Of a stretch of 64,000 bases of DNA, positions 1 to 8,057 are shown in pieces. The DNA lies in contig CBDDJO010000002.1 in assembly GCA_965229805.1 (NCBI GenBank), positions 248,001 to 312,000 on the forward strand, written 5' to 3'. A model generated the notes under the pieces. It saw only the letters and a program-made list of their open reading frames with translations, was not told the origin of the DNA and did not search any database. The number at the start of each line of letters is the position of its first letter. Position 1 is the first letter of the stretch. The position numbers were made by a program, and so were the translations under genes. Source of the DNA: UBA4479 sp965229805 (GTDB lineage: Bacteria; Pseudomonadota; Alphaproteobacteria; Rhodospirillales; Casp-alpha2).

Positions 1-673
1 GCGCCAGGCCCCAGAAAGCCCCCATGGCGAGCCCGTAGGCGAAGCAGCCGACAAAGCCGAGCGGCGAGATCTTGAACAGCCGCCGGATCGGCAGCGGGCG
101 TGGCTTTTGCGGCACCGGCGCCATGGTCCGCGTGATCGACACCGGGATGATGGCGATCGAAACCAGGATCGACACGATGCAAAACAGCACGTAGCTGAGC
201 GGGTCGGCGGCGGCGATCAGGAACTGCCCCACGGTCAATGACAACAGGTTAACCACCATGTAGGCGGCCAGCACCTGGCCGCGCGTTTCGTTGGTGGCGC
301 GTTCGTTGAGCCAGCTTTCGATGACCATGTAGATGCCGGCGAAACAGAACCCTGAAATGGCCCGGAAGACTGTCCAGGCAATCGGATCGATGATGATGAT
401 GTGCCCGAGGGCGGCGGCGGATGCGAGCGACGCCAGGGCCGTGAACGCGCGGATATGTCCGGCGCGTTCGATCAGATAGGCGGTGACCAGCGTACCGGCG
501 ACAAACCCTAAAAAGTATCCGGAGGCCATGATCCCGATGGCATTGGCGGAAAACTGTTCACCGACAGCGCGGATGGCGATGAGCGTACCCTGAAGGCTGT
601 TGCCGATCAGCAGCATCGACATGCCCATCAACAGCGAAGAAATTGATACGATCTGTTCGCGGACCGAATTCAA
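1..673 (-). CDS. MFS transporter, C-terminus cut by window edge
   Basis: About 224 N-terminal residues of a major facilitator superfamily transporter of the inner membrane. The reverse strand reads as hydrophobic helices separated by typical MFS loops, including a FRAISGFCFAGIYMVIESW stretch and a positively charged loop before the second half; the reading frame runs off position 1. The start is a TTG at 671-673: an in-frame TAA lies six codons upstream, and a GGGGAG ribosome site sits 6 bases before the TTG, so no ATG start is possible near here. The GFCFAGIYMVIESWLN region resembles YcaD-type transporters. The substrate cannot be told. It is transcribed away from the MscS gene. Confidence 0.8.
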   Translation of the reverse strand, partial: MNSVREQIVSISSLLMGMSMLLIGNSLQGTLIAIRAVGEQFSANAIGIMASGYFLGFVAGTLVTAYLIERAGHIRAFTALASLASAAALGHIIIIDPIAWTVFRAISGFCFAGIYMVIESWLNERATNETRGQVLAAYMVVNLLSLTVGQFLIAAADPLSYVLFCIVSILVSIAIIPVSITRTMAPVPQKPRPLPIRRLFKISPLGFVGCFAYGLAMGAFWGLA

Positions 674-764
674 AGCCCACTCCCCTTATCACTGGCCAGC
701 GGCTATTCTAGTGTTTCGGTGGGCGGATGCCACCCATGACCGTGAATAACCTGTGGAGATGTAA

Positions 765-896
765 ATGAGTGAGCAGGACGGATTGATCGGTGCGTATGTG
801 CTCGACGGCAAGGGCGGCTTTCTCGCCATCGCCATCCTGTTGGCGGCGGTTGTCGCGCTGCAAGTGCTCATCTTCAGAAGACTCAAATGGATATAG
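765..896 (+). CDS. 43-aa membrane peptide, probable internally deleted relic of a ZntB/CorA transporter
   Basis: An ATG ORF of 43 codons ending in TAG, with GGAG about 6 bases upstream. Residues 1-18 (GLIGAYVLDGKGG) look like the start of ZntB/CorA family cation transporters. Residues 18-43 (LLAAVVALQVLIFRRLKWI) look like the last membrane helix and cationic tail of the same family, whose members end in sequences such as HRSKWL. The roughly 280-residue middle, with the cytoplasmic funnel and the GxN pore motif, is absent. The parsimonious reading is an in-frame deletion joining the two ends. It could still be expressed as a one-helix membrane peptide. The rest of the 674-981 gap holds nothing else I recognise. 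Confidence 0.5.
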   Translation: MSEQDGLIGAYVLDGKGGFLAIAILLAAVVALQVLIFRRLKWI

Positions 897-981
897 GCGT
901 ATCCGGGCGCCGGTTTGATAATCGCCGCCAACTCGGTTATCCCTCGTTGATCGTTTTATCCGGTTTCTGCGGAGAGATTTC

Positions 982-2217
982 TTGAACGTCGAAGACCTTC
1001 AGAAGTTCTGGGACCTCGTGGTCGACGTCTGGAAGAACGGCGTCGGCGGCGTCGATATCGGCCAGGCCATCAATGCGCTGCTGATCCTGCTTGCGTTCTT
1101 CATCCTGCGCGGATTGATCGCGAAATTTCTGATCGGCTGGCTGCGGCGCATGGCGAAGAGCACCGAATGGAGGATCGACGACAACATCGTCGACGCCATC
1201 GCGCCGCCGCTGCGCGCGATCCCGGTGGTGTTCGGGATTTTCGTCGCCACCAACTACATGCAATTCGAAGGCGTCGTTGAGACGATCGCCGAGAATGCGA
1301 CCCGCACGCTGATCGCGGTCGTCATCTTCTGGGCCATGCTGCGCGCCGTTGGGCCGCTGTCCAGGGCCTTCGTAAAACTGGAGCAGATCCTCAGCCGCGA
1401 ACTGATCGAATGGATCATGAAGGCGATGCGTGTCGCCGTGATCCTCGTTGGCGCGGCGACGGTGCTGCAAATCTGGGGGATTCAGATCGGCCCGATCATT
1501 GCTGGTGCGGGGCTGTTCGGCGTCGCTGTCGCGCTTGGCGCGCAGGATCTGTTCAAGAACCTGATCGCGGGCATCCTGATTCTCGGCGAGAAACGTTTCC
1601 GCAAGGGCGACTGGATCAATGTCGACGGCGTGGTCGAAGGCATTGTCGAGGTCATCGGATTTCGTTCCACCATGATCCGCCGCTTCGACCAAGCGCCGGT
1701 GATGGTGCCGAACGCGCAGTTGTCGGACACCGCCGTGACGAATTTCTCGTTCATGACGTATCGGCGCATCTACTGGCACATCGGTGTCGAATACCGGACA
1801 ACCATCGATCAGCTTCGTGAAGTCCGGGAAGGCATCGCCGAATACATTGAAGCGAGCGAAGAATTCGTTAAGCCGACTGAAGCGTCGACGTTCGTCCGTA
1901 TTGACCGTTTCAACGATTCTTCGATCGATATCCTTGTCTATTGCTTCACCTATACCAAAGTCTGGGGTGAGTGGCTGGAAATCAAGGAACGGCTTGCCTA
2001 CAAGATCATGGAGATCGTCGAAGGCGCCGGTACCGGGTTCGCGTTCCCGTCCACGTCGCTCTATGTCGAGAGTCTGCCCGAAGACCGGCCCGAACCGTTC
2101 GTGCCGCCCAAGGACGAAGGGGCGAAGACGAAAGCCGACGACGGCGCGGCGTTGGGCGCAGCCGCATCGCCGACCGGAGGAAAAGGCGATACGCCGGGTG
2201 GCGATGAAGGCGAGTAA
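982..2217 (+). CDS. Small-conductance mechanosensitive channel, MscS family
   Basis: A 411-aa inner-membrane channel expected to release solutes under hypo-osmotic shock. There are membrane segments near residues 28-48, 70-90 and 105-125. A glycine/alanine-rich pore helix (AGAGLFGVAVALGAQDLFKN, about residues 173-192) matches MscS TM3. It is followed by the beta domain (GDWINVDGVVEGIVEVIG; MVPNAQLSDTAVTNFS) and a cytoplasmic alpha/beta domain. The C-terminal 45 residues are low-complexity Gly/Ala/Asp. The start is TTG at 982 with GGAGAG 5 bases upstream. At 411 aa it is longer than E. coli MscS (286 aa). It lies 17 bases upstream of arsC and may be co-transcribed with it. Confidence 0.93.
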   Translation: MNVEDLQKFWDLVVDVWKNGVGGVDIGQAINALLILLAFFILRGLIAKFLIGWLRRMAKSTEWRIDDNIVDAIAPPLRAIPVVFGIFVATNYMQFEGVVETIAENATRTLIAVVIFWAMLRAVGPLSRAFVKLEQILSRELIEWIMKAMRVAVILVGAATVLQIWGIQIGPIIAGAGLFGVAVALGAQDLFKNLIAGILILGEKRFRKGDWINVDGVVEGIVEVIGFRSTMIRRFDQAPVMVPNAQLSDTAVTNFSFMTYRRIYWHIGVEYRTTIDQLREVREGIAEYIEASEEFVKPTEASTFVRIDRFNDSSIDILVYCFTYTKVWGEWLEIKERLAYKIMEIVEGAGTGFAFPSTSLYVESLPEDRPEPFVPPKDEGAKTKADDGAALGAAASPTGGKGDTPGGDEGE

Positions 2218-2234
2218 CCAGTTGGGAGGCACGT

Positions 2235-2576
2235 ATGTCCGTCACGATCTATCATAACCCGCGCTGTTCGAAGTCACGTCAGACGCTGGCGATCCTTGAG
2301 GAAAAGAACGCCGATCATGAAGTTGTCGAATATCTGAACCATCCGCCGTCACGAACGGAACTCAGGCGTATTCTCGGCATGCTCGGCCTGAAAGTGCACG
2401 ATATCGTGCGCAAAAAGGAAGCGAAGGAAGCGGGCCTCGACGTCGACGCGATGAGCGAGCCGGAACTGCTCGACGCCATGGTCAATATTCCGATCATCAT
2501 GGAGCGTCCGATCGTGGTCGCCGGCGACAAGGCGGTGATCGGCCGCCCGCCGGAGAACGTGCTCTCCATAATTTGA
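2235..2576 (+). CDS. arsC: Arsenate reductase, glutaredoxin-dependent ArsC family
   Basis: A 113-aa cytoplasmic protein of the ArsC/Spx thioredoxin-like fold. The catalytic cysteine is Cys11 in HNPRCSKSRQT, the expected position for reduction of arsenate to arsenite with glutathione/glutaredoxin. The C-terminal IMERPIVV and GRPPENV segments supply the arginines typical of the arsenate-binding triad. Its length matches the short ArsC type (about 115 aa). GGGAGG precedes the ATG. No arsB, acr3 or arsR is nearby, so it may serve as a stand-alone housekeeping paralog (YfgD-like) rather than part of an ars operon. The arsenate assignment is by family only. Confidence 0.9.
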   Translation: MSVTIYHNPRCSKSRQTLAILEEKNADHEVVEYLNHPPSRTELRRILGMLGLKVHDIVRKKEAKEAGLDVDAMSEPELLDAMVNIPIIMERPIVVAGDKAVIGRPPENVLSII

Positions 2577-2691
2577 CTAAAATCCGGCGCAAATAAGCGC
2601 AGGCCCTTGCGCATGGCCGCTTAGCGCGCTTGCGGTCGAGCAAAACCCCTTGCAATATGCGCGGACGGGTATCCAACGGGGGGCAGCCAGC

Positions 2692-4215
2692 ATGGCGAAA
2701 CAGTCCGCGAAGACCGGTGCCGCGCCGAAGAAAAAGCGCGCCAAGGCGGTTCTTCGTCCGCGCGAAAAGGAAACCCCGGAACCGGTTCAATCGAAACCGC
2801 ATACGGTGGATCCCGAAAAGCTCGAAATCTGGCGTTCGCTGCCGGAAGACCAGCGCGTCGCGCTCCGCGAGCGCGAGGCGGTGCGCATGTTCAACGTTGC
2901 CGCCGGCCTGCACCGTGAAGGCAAGCTCGAGGATGCGGTCGACGCTTACGGCAAGTCGCTGCTGCTCAACCCGAAACAGGCCGACGTTTACAACAACATG
3001 GGTGTCGCGCTGCGTTCGCTGGGAAAGCTCGAAGCGTCGGTGGCGTGTTATCGCCGCTCGCTTGTGCTGAAACCCAACAATTCCGGCGTCTATTCCAACA
3101 TGGGCAATGCGCTCCGCGAGTTGGGCCGGCTCGAGGTGGCGATGGCGTCGCATCAGCAGGCGGTGAGGCTCGCGCCGCGCTCGACGGAAGCTTACTACAA
3201 CCTCGGCCTCGTCTTGCGCGATCTGGGTCAGACCGATGCCGCGCTGAGCTGCCTCGACAAGGCGTTGGCCCTTAACGAGAATCACGTCGACTGCCAATGG
3301 GACCGGGCGCTGACGCTTCTGGAGATGGGTCGCCTGGAGGAGGGGTTCGAAGGCTACGAAAGCCGCTGGCTGCTCGACCGCAGTCCGCCCCGGGAATTCG
3401 ACAAGCCGCGCTGGGACGGGGCCGAACTGAAGGGCAAGACGGTGCTGGTGCATCACGAGCAGGGCTTCGGCGACATGATCCAGTTCGCCCGCTATCTGCC
3501 GATGATCAAGGAGCGCGGCGGCCAGGTGGTGGTCGAGGTGCAGCCCGAACTGGCGCGTCTGATGGGCTCGGTCGATGGCGTCTCCAAGGTCTTTAACCGC
3601 GGCCAGACGCCGCCCAAGTTCGATTTCTGGATTCCGATGATGTCGCTGGCCAATGTGTTCGGCACCGGCATGAGCACCATCCCGGCCGACATTCCCTACG
3701 TTGCGCCGCTCGATCCCGGCGCGGTGCAGTTGCCGTCGTCGCTTGGCCGCATCAAGCGGATCGGCATTTCCTGGGCCGGGCGTCCGACGCATCGCAATGA
3801 CCAGAACCGTTCCGCCGGGTTCAAGCACTTCATCGAGATTCTCGGCCTGCCCGGGCTTTCCGTCTATTCCTTGCAGAAAGGCCCCGCCGCCACCGACATC
3901 AAGGAGCACGGCTGCGAGGCGCTGGTCAACGACATCGGCGAACGGGTCCGCGATTTCGCCGACACCGCCGCCGTGGTCAACCAACTCGATCTGGTGATCA
4001 CGGTCGACACCGCGCTCGCGCATTTGGCGGGCGCGATGGGCAAACAGGTTTGGGTGGCGCTGCCGTATTCGCCCGATTGGCGCTGGATGCGCGGGACCGA
4101 CACGTCGCCCTGGTACCCGAGCATGCGGCTGTTTCGCCAGAAGCGCCATGGTGCCTGGGCCGGCGTCTTCGGCGATATCCGGCGCGCGCTCCGCGATGAG
4201 ATCGTCGAGCAGTAA
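2692..4215 (+). CDS. TPR protein with C-terminal glycosyltransferase-like domain
   Basis: A 507-aa protein. A basic, lysine-rich leader (residues 1-40) is followed by about five TPR repeats (about 65-230; for example VYNNMGVALRSLGKLEASV and VYSNMGNALRELGRLEVAM). The C-terminal half resembles GT-B glycosyltransferases fused to TPRs (VHHEQGFGDMIQFARYLP; ISWAGRPTHRNDQNRS; VITVDTALAHLAGAMGK). Such proteins are often called O-GlcNAc-transferase-like or family-9-like; the acceptor is unknown. I chose ATG 2692, giving an MAKQSAKTG start, over a TTG 42 bases upstream. Neither start has a strong ribosome site. It is probably monocistronic. Confidence 0.85.
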   Translation: MAKQSAKTGAAPKKKRAKAVLRPREKETPEPVQSKPHTVDPEKLEIWRSLPEDQRVALREREAVRMFNVAAGLHREGKLEDAVDAYGKSLLLNPKQADVYNNMGVALRSLGKLEASVACYRRSLVLKPNNSGVYSNMGNALRELGRLEVAMASHQQAVRLAPRSTEAYYNLGLVLRDLGQTDAALSCLDKALALNENHVDCQWDRALTLLEMGRLEEGFEGYESRWLLDRSPPREFDKPRWDGAELKGKTVLVHHEQGFGDMIQFARYLPMIKERGGQVVVEVQPELARLMGSVDGVSKVFNRGQTPPKFDFWIPMMSLANVFGTGMSTIPADIPYVAPLDPGAVQLPSSLGRIKRIGISWAGRPTHRNDQNRSAGFKHFIEILGLPGLSVYSLQKGPAATDIKEHGCEALVNDIGERVRDFADTAAVVNQLDLVITVDTALAHLAGAMGKQVWVALPYSPDWRWMRGTDTSPWYPSMRLFRQKRHGAWAGVFGDIRRALRDEIVEQ

Positions 4216-4306
4216 ACGCCCCACCGGGCTCAATCGTTAACACCATCTTTACATCTTGAAGGCCACCATAGGGGCGCCTGGGCGCGTGTCCGTATAGGAG
4301 AGACGG

Positions 4307-6202
4307 GTGGCAACCAAAGAGTATAAATCCGGCGATATACTGCTCGCCGAAGGCAGCGTGCCGGATAGCGCATACCGTGTCGTACAAGGCTCGGTCGAGA
4401 TGACGCGCGACGTCGACGGCATGTCCATGCCGACCGCCGTGCTCGACCGCGGCGCGCTGATCGGCGCCGAGGAATTCCTCGACGGGCGCGCCATGGAAGA
4501 TACCGCGCAGGCGCTCGGTAATCTCGTCGTCGAGACGATCTCCAAGGAGCAGGCGGCGCGTTTGCTCGGCAAGCAGCCGGCGCAGAAGAAAGCGCCGGAG
4601 AAACCCGCTCGTAAAATCGCCACTGAGAAGAAAACGGACTCATCACCGTCGCGCGCGCTGGTCGCGCTGTCGTCACAGTCCGAGACCGAGTTCGCTGTGG
4701 AGGATCCAGCCGCCAGTGTCCTCAAGCCGGGCCTTCTGAGACGAATCCTGAAACCGGAGTTCGCCGACGTTTACGACCGCCTCGATGTGCGCGTGTCCGC
4801 TCTCGAGGGCGATGGCGGCGAACAGGCGGCACAGCATCTTATAGCCGAGCTTTCCAAGCGCCGTGGTATCCGTGCGCGCACTATGAACGCAAAGGTTTCG
4901 CTCGAATTCGAGAGCGACCCGGTTGCCGCGATGGCCGATCTCAAACGTGCCTCTACCCGCTGGCTGCTGGACCAGGGCGGCGATATCATTATCTGGGGCG
5001 CGGTCGTGAATGCGGGACAACTGCTGCATCTTCGGCTTTTCGTCCGCGAGGATCCGCCCGTCGACCAGTTCCGCATGGGTGATGGATGGACGTTGCTGGT
5101 CTTGCCGATGCCATTGGATGCGGCGTCCTCGCACCGGCTGCACGCGGCGCTGCTGGCGTCGCTTCGCACCAAGCAGGCGGGCAAGCTCCTGACCGTGCGC
5201 CGCGACCTCGAGGTGTTGTTGCAGGACGCGCGTGATCAGTTGCTGCAGGAGGTGCCGGGCATCGATCAGTTGTCGCGCGCCGAGGAACGGGCGACGGTGG
5301 CGCGTACGTTTGCCAGCGCGACCCGTTTCAAGCGCCGCGCCGAAGACGCGCAGACCGCGATGACGCTCTTCGACACCGCCCTCGACGCGTTCAGCGCCGA
5401 GAAGACGCCGCTCGAATGGGCGTTCGCGCACCGCGACCGGGCGTTCCTGGGTCAGTTCATCGCCGAGCGCACGAACGACACCGCGGCGCTGGAAACCTCG
5501 ATCGGCGACCTCGAACATGCCCTCAAGATCATCGGGCCCACGGCGTTCCCGCATGACTGGGCGGCGATGAACAACCGGCTCGGCCTGGCGCTCTACCGGC
5601 TCGACTTTGACAACGGCGACGCCGAGACCCTGGAACACGCGCTGCATGCGTTCAGGAACGCGCTCTCCGTCTACGACAGGAAACAGACGCCCAACGAGTG
5701 GGCGGAAGCGATGGGACATTTCGGGCAAGTGGCGCTGGTCATCGGCCGCGAGAACCGCGACCCCTCAATGCTGCTGCAGGCGGTCGAGGCCTGCAATTCG
5801 GTCGTATCCGCGCGCGACCGCAAGAACATGCCGCTGCACTGGGCGTCGGCACAGAACAACCTGGGTTCGGCGCTGTTTCTCTACGGCCGCGTTGCCGGCG
5901 ATACCAGTGCCCTCGAAGGAGCGAGGGATGCTTTCCGCACGGCGCGCGCGATCTACGTCGAAAAAGGCGCGGATCGCCTGGCGGCCGTCGCCGAGAAAAA
6001 CCTGGGCCATGTCGATAAGGCGATGTCGCGCCGCCGCAAGAAGGCGAACCCGCCGGAACTACCGTGGGAGGGCGCATCGGGCGAGCCGCCGCCGCTGCCG
6101 TGGGAATTCGGCCCGGGCGCCAGTGGCGGGTCCCATGGTGAGGCCACGGCGCCGAAGGCCGTCTCGAAAAACGATATCTGGCTGGACGAGCGCCTGCGTT
6201 AA
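4307..6202 (+). CDS. Cyclic-nucleotide-domain-like / TPR protein
   Basis: A 631-aa cytoplasmic protein starting at GTG 4307 with AGGAG 6 bases upstream. Residues 1-88 look like a cyclic-nucleotide-binding fold (KSGDILLAEGSVPDSAYRV, then GALIGAEEFLDG), but the phosphate-binding arginine motif is not evident. A Lys/Pro-rich linker follows. Residues about 150-300 form an alpha/beta domain with GDIIIWGAVVNAGQLLHLRL. Residues about 340-565 hold TPR-like units of about 52 residues with Trp and LG repeats (WAAMNNRLGLALYRLD; WASAQNNLGSALFLYG). The tail repeats a PPxLPWE motif twice. I do not recognise a named function; it looks like a scaffold or signalling protein. Confidence 0.75.
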   Translation: MATKEYKSGDILLAEGSVPDSAYRVVQGSVEMTRDVDGMSMPTAVLDRGALIGAEEFLDGRAMEDTAQALGNLVVETISKEQAARLLGKQPAQKKAPEKPARKIATEKKTDSSPSRALVALSSQSETEFAVEDPAASVLKPGLLRRILKPEFADVYDRLDVRVSALEGDGGEQAAQHLIAELSKRRGIRARTMNAKVSLEFESDPVAAMADLKRASTRWLLDQGGDIIIWGAVVNAGQLLHLRLFVREDPPVDQFRMGDGWTLLVLPMPLDAASSHRLHAALLASLRTKQAGKLLTVRRDLEVLLQDARDQLLQEVPGIDQLSRAEERATVARTFASATRFKRRAEDAQTAMTLFDTALDAFSAEKTPLEWAFAHRDRAFLGQFIAERTNDTAALETSIGDLEHALKIIGPTAFPHDWAAMNNRLGLALYRLDFDNGDAETLEHALHAFRNALSVYDRKQTPNEWAEAMGHFGQVALVIGRENRDPSMLLQAVEACNSVVSARDRKNMPLHWASAQNNLGSALFLYGRVAGDTSALEGARDAFRTARAIYVEKGADRLAAVAEKNLGHVDKAMSRRRKKANPPELPWEGASGEPPPLPWEFGPGASGGSHGEATAPKAVSKNDIWLDERLR

Positions 6203-6262
6203 AAGTGCGGCCTTTGCGCGCGCCCGCTTGAAACCGGGCCGGGCTGGGTATATCTCCCGAAT

Positions 6263-6499
6263 ATGAAGGACGATGCGAACAAGTTCGATATCGACGGAGT
6301 CGTCTGGCGCCAGCCGGACGGCGAGAAGGTCTCGTGCGAGGAAAAGCTCGTGGTGCTGCGCGAAAACCTGGAGGAAATCCGTCAGGAATGCCAGGACGCG
6401 CTCGAGGACGCCGTCCTCATGGGCTGCGACGAGAAGCAAGTCAGGGACGTGCTGGAACAACTCGTCCGCGACATCGTCAATCCCTATCCGCAGAAGTAA
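6263..6499 (+). CDS. Small conserved protein of unknown function (78 aa)
   Basis: A 78-aa acidic, helical, soluble protein with no signal peptide. The central CQDALEDAVLMGCDEKQVR and the VVWRQPDG near the start look like a small family I associate with Rhodospirillales and related alphaproteobacteria; no function is known to me. Two cysteines (in SCEEK and ECQD) plus a third in MGCDEK could bind metal, but no standard motif is formed. It starts at ATG 6263 with only a weak ribosome site. It sits 60 bases after the TPR gene on the same strand and faces the CBS-domain gene. Confidence 0.75.
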   Translation: MKDDANKFDIDGVVWRQPDGEKVSCEEKLVVLRENLEEIRQECQDALEDAVLMGCDEKQVRDVLEQLVRDIVNPYPQK

Positions 6500-6507
6500 C
6501 CGGCTCC

Positions 6508-6933
6508 TCAGGCATTGGACGCGAAGTGGCGCACCAGATCGGTGGCGCTGATCATGCCGGCAAGGTAGCCGTCTTCGACAATGGGCAAGTGACGGATATG
6601 TTTTTCCGCCATTAGTTTGGCGACGTTGACGATCCGGTCCTGGTCCGAGCACGTCAGCACATCGCGTGCCATGAACATGTCGACCGGCATGTTGAGGGCA
6701 TGGTTGCCGTGTTCGTAAAGGGCGCGGACCACGTCACGCTCCGAGATCACGCCGGCAAGCGCGCCGTCGGAGGCGATCACCAAGGTCAGGCCGATCTTGT
6801 GCTCGGCAAGGAAGTCGACGGCTTCGCGGAGTGGACGCCCGGCGGGGGTATGAAGCACGAAATCCTCGTTGACGCCTTTCACGTCCTTGACCGACGTATC
6901 GTCGTAGGCGCGGCGTTTGCGTTCCTCAGTCAT
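6508..6933 (-). CDS. Protein with two CBS domains
   Basis: A 141-aa cytoplasmic protein consisting of a tandem CBS pair (Bateman module), which usually binds adenine nucleotides or S-adenosylmethionine and gates a partner. CBS1 covers about residues 14-75 (PLREAVDFLAEHKIGLTLVI then GVISERDVVRAL). CBS2 covers about 80-138 (DRIVNVAKLMAEKHIRHLPI then LAGMISATDLVRH). Both end in the classic ISxxDxVR pattern. The true start is the ATG at 6931-6933, which has GGAG 9 bases upstream. The much longer open frame upstream is a shadow of the divergent LysR gene. No fused effector domain is present. Confidence 0.9.
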   Translation of the reverse strand: MTEERKRRAYDDTSVKDVKGVNEDFVLHTPAGRPLREAVDFLAEHKIGLTLVIASDGALAGVISERDVVRALYEHGNHALNMPVDMFMARDVLTCSDQDRIVNVAKLMAEKHIRHLPIVEDGYLAGMISATDLVRHFASNA

Positions 6934-7063
6934 CGGCGTTTCTCCGTATATTGGCGACGTCCGGAGCTTCCGTCGATGGCTGTTGCCGGTCAACCGGGGA
7001 TAGTACGTAATGCGCACGCGAAGGGCCTTTCTCCCCCGTGGCGAAGCCAGTAACCTGCCGGAC

Positions 7064-7969
7064 ATGGACCTCCGCCACCTCAAGACACTGATCGCCATCG
7101 CTGAGCACGGCTCATTCGCCGCCGCCGGCGACGCCATCGGCCTGACCCAGTCGGCGGTCAGTCTGCACGTGAAGGCGCTCGAGGAAGACCTGGAGACCAA
7201 GCTTTTCGACCGTACGACGCGCCCGCCGCGCCTGAACACGCGGGGACGCAACCTGGTCGACCGGGCGCGCGAGATCGTCGAGAAATGCGAGAGCCTGTCG
7301 GATATAGTGGCCGGCGAAGCGCTGACCGGCAGCATCGATATCGGCTCGGTGCCGACACTGCTGTCCGGCATTTTGCCGCCGGCGTTGAGCGCGATTCGCG
7401 CCACGCACCCGGATTTGCGCATCCGCGTTTCCAGCGGTCTTTCCGCCGATCTGGTCGGCCGCGTGCACAAGGGCGAACTGGACGCCGCCGTGGTGACCGA
7501 GCCGTCGCAACTGCAGACCGGGCTGAGCTGGCACATGTTCGCCGAGGAACCGCTGATGGTCATCGCGCCTAAGGGATCGCGAGGCGCTACCGATCGGGAG
7601 CTTCTGGGTGCCGGACCGTTTATCCGCTTCCAGCGCTTCGCTTGGGCCGGGCGGCTGATCGACACGCATCTCAAGGACCGGGGCATCCGCGTCAATACCG
7701 GGATGGAGATCGACTCGCTGGAAGCCATCGCGTCCATGGTCAAGCACGGTTTGGGGGTTTCCGTCGTGCCGGATCGGGCCGGCGCCGAACTGCCGGCGGA
7801 TATCGAAAAGATTCCCTTCGGCGACCCGCCGTTGTGCCGCGTCATTGGCGTCGTTGAACGGCGTGATAATCCGAAGGCGCATCTGACGCGGGCACTTGTC
7901 GAGATTCTCAGCGGCCTGGCCGGTGACAAGCGGCCGAGGCGCATTGGTGATGAAATAAAATCAAGCTAA
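7064..7969 (+). CDS. LysR-family transcriptional regulator
   Basis: A 301-aa LysR regulator. The N-terminal winged helix-turn-helix reads MDLRHLKTLIAIAEHGSF and then AIGLTQSAVSLHVKALE. The rest is a type-2 periplasmic-binding fold for the effector. I set the start at ATG 7064 because the family begins M-D-L-R-H-L. An in-frame ATG at 7010 adds 18 residues and has a better-looking GGGGAT upstream, so either is possible. It lies 88 bases before, and on the same strand as, the CoA-transferase / desulfinase-like / ThDP genes and probably controls them; the short AT-rich gap (7970-8010) could hold its site. Confidence 0.9.
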   Translation: MDLRHLKTLIAIAEHGSFAAAGDAIGLTQSAVSLHVKALEEDLETKLFDRTTRPPRLNTRGRNLVDRAREIVEKCESLSDIVAGEALTGSIDIGSVPTLLSGILPPALSAIRATHPDLRIRVSSGLSADLVGRVHKGELDAAVVTEPSQLQTGLSWHMFAEEPLMVIAPKGSRGATDRELLGAGPFIRFQRFAWAGRLIDTHLKDRGIRVNTGMEIDSLEAIASMVKHGLGVSVVPDRAGAELPADIEKIPFGDPPLCRVIGVVERRDNPKAHLTRALVEILSGLAGDKRPRRIGDEIKSS

Positions 7970-8057
7970 TGGAAAAAATAATTCGTTTTTATCAAGTATA
8001 GCCATCGGCTAAAACCACAAGGGGCGCTGCCGCGCCACGTTTTGCAGAGGACGATCC

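Noticed and set aside
937..2232. 431-aa minus-strand ORF opposite the MscS gene
   Set aside because: It is rich in Arg/Asp/His runs typical of antisense reading of a high-GC gene, has no domain, and the plus-strand MscS protein fully explains the DNA.
2497..4233. 578-aa minus-strand ORF opposite the TPR/glycosyltransferase gene
   Set aside because: Same antisense pattern; the plus-strand frame has clear TPR repeats and glycosyltransferase motifs.
6934..7944. Upstream extension of the CBS protein to 478 aa
   Set aside because: The extension is opposite the LysR gene and lacks any domain; the ATG at 6931-6933 has a good ribosome site and begins the family-like part.
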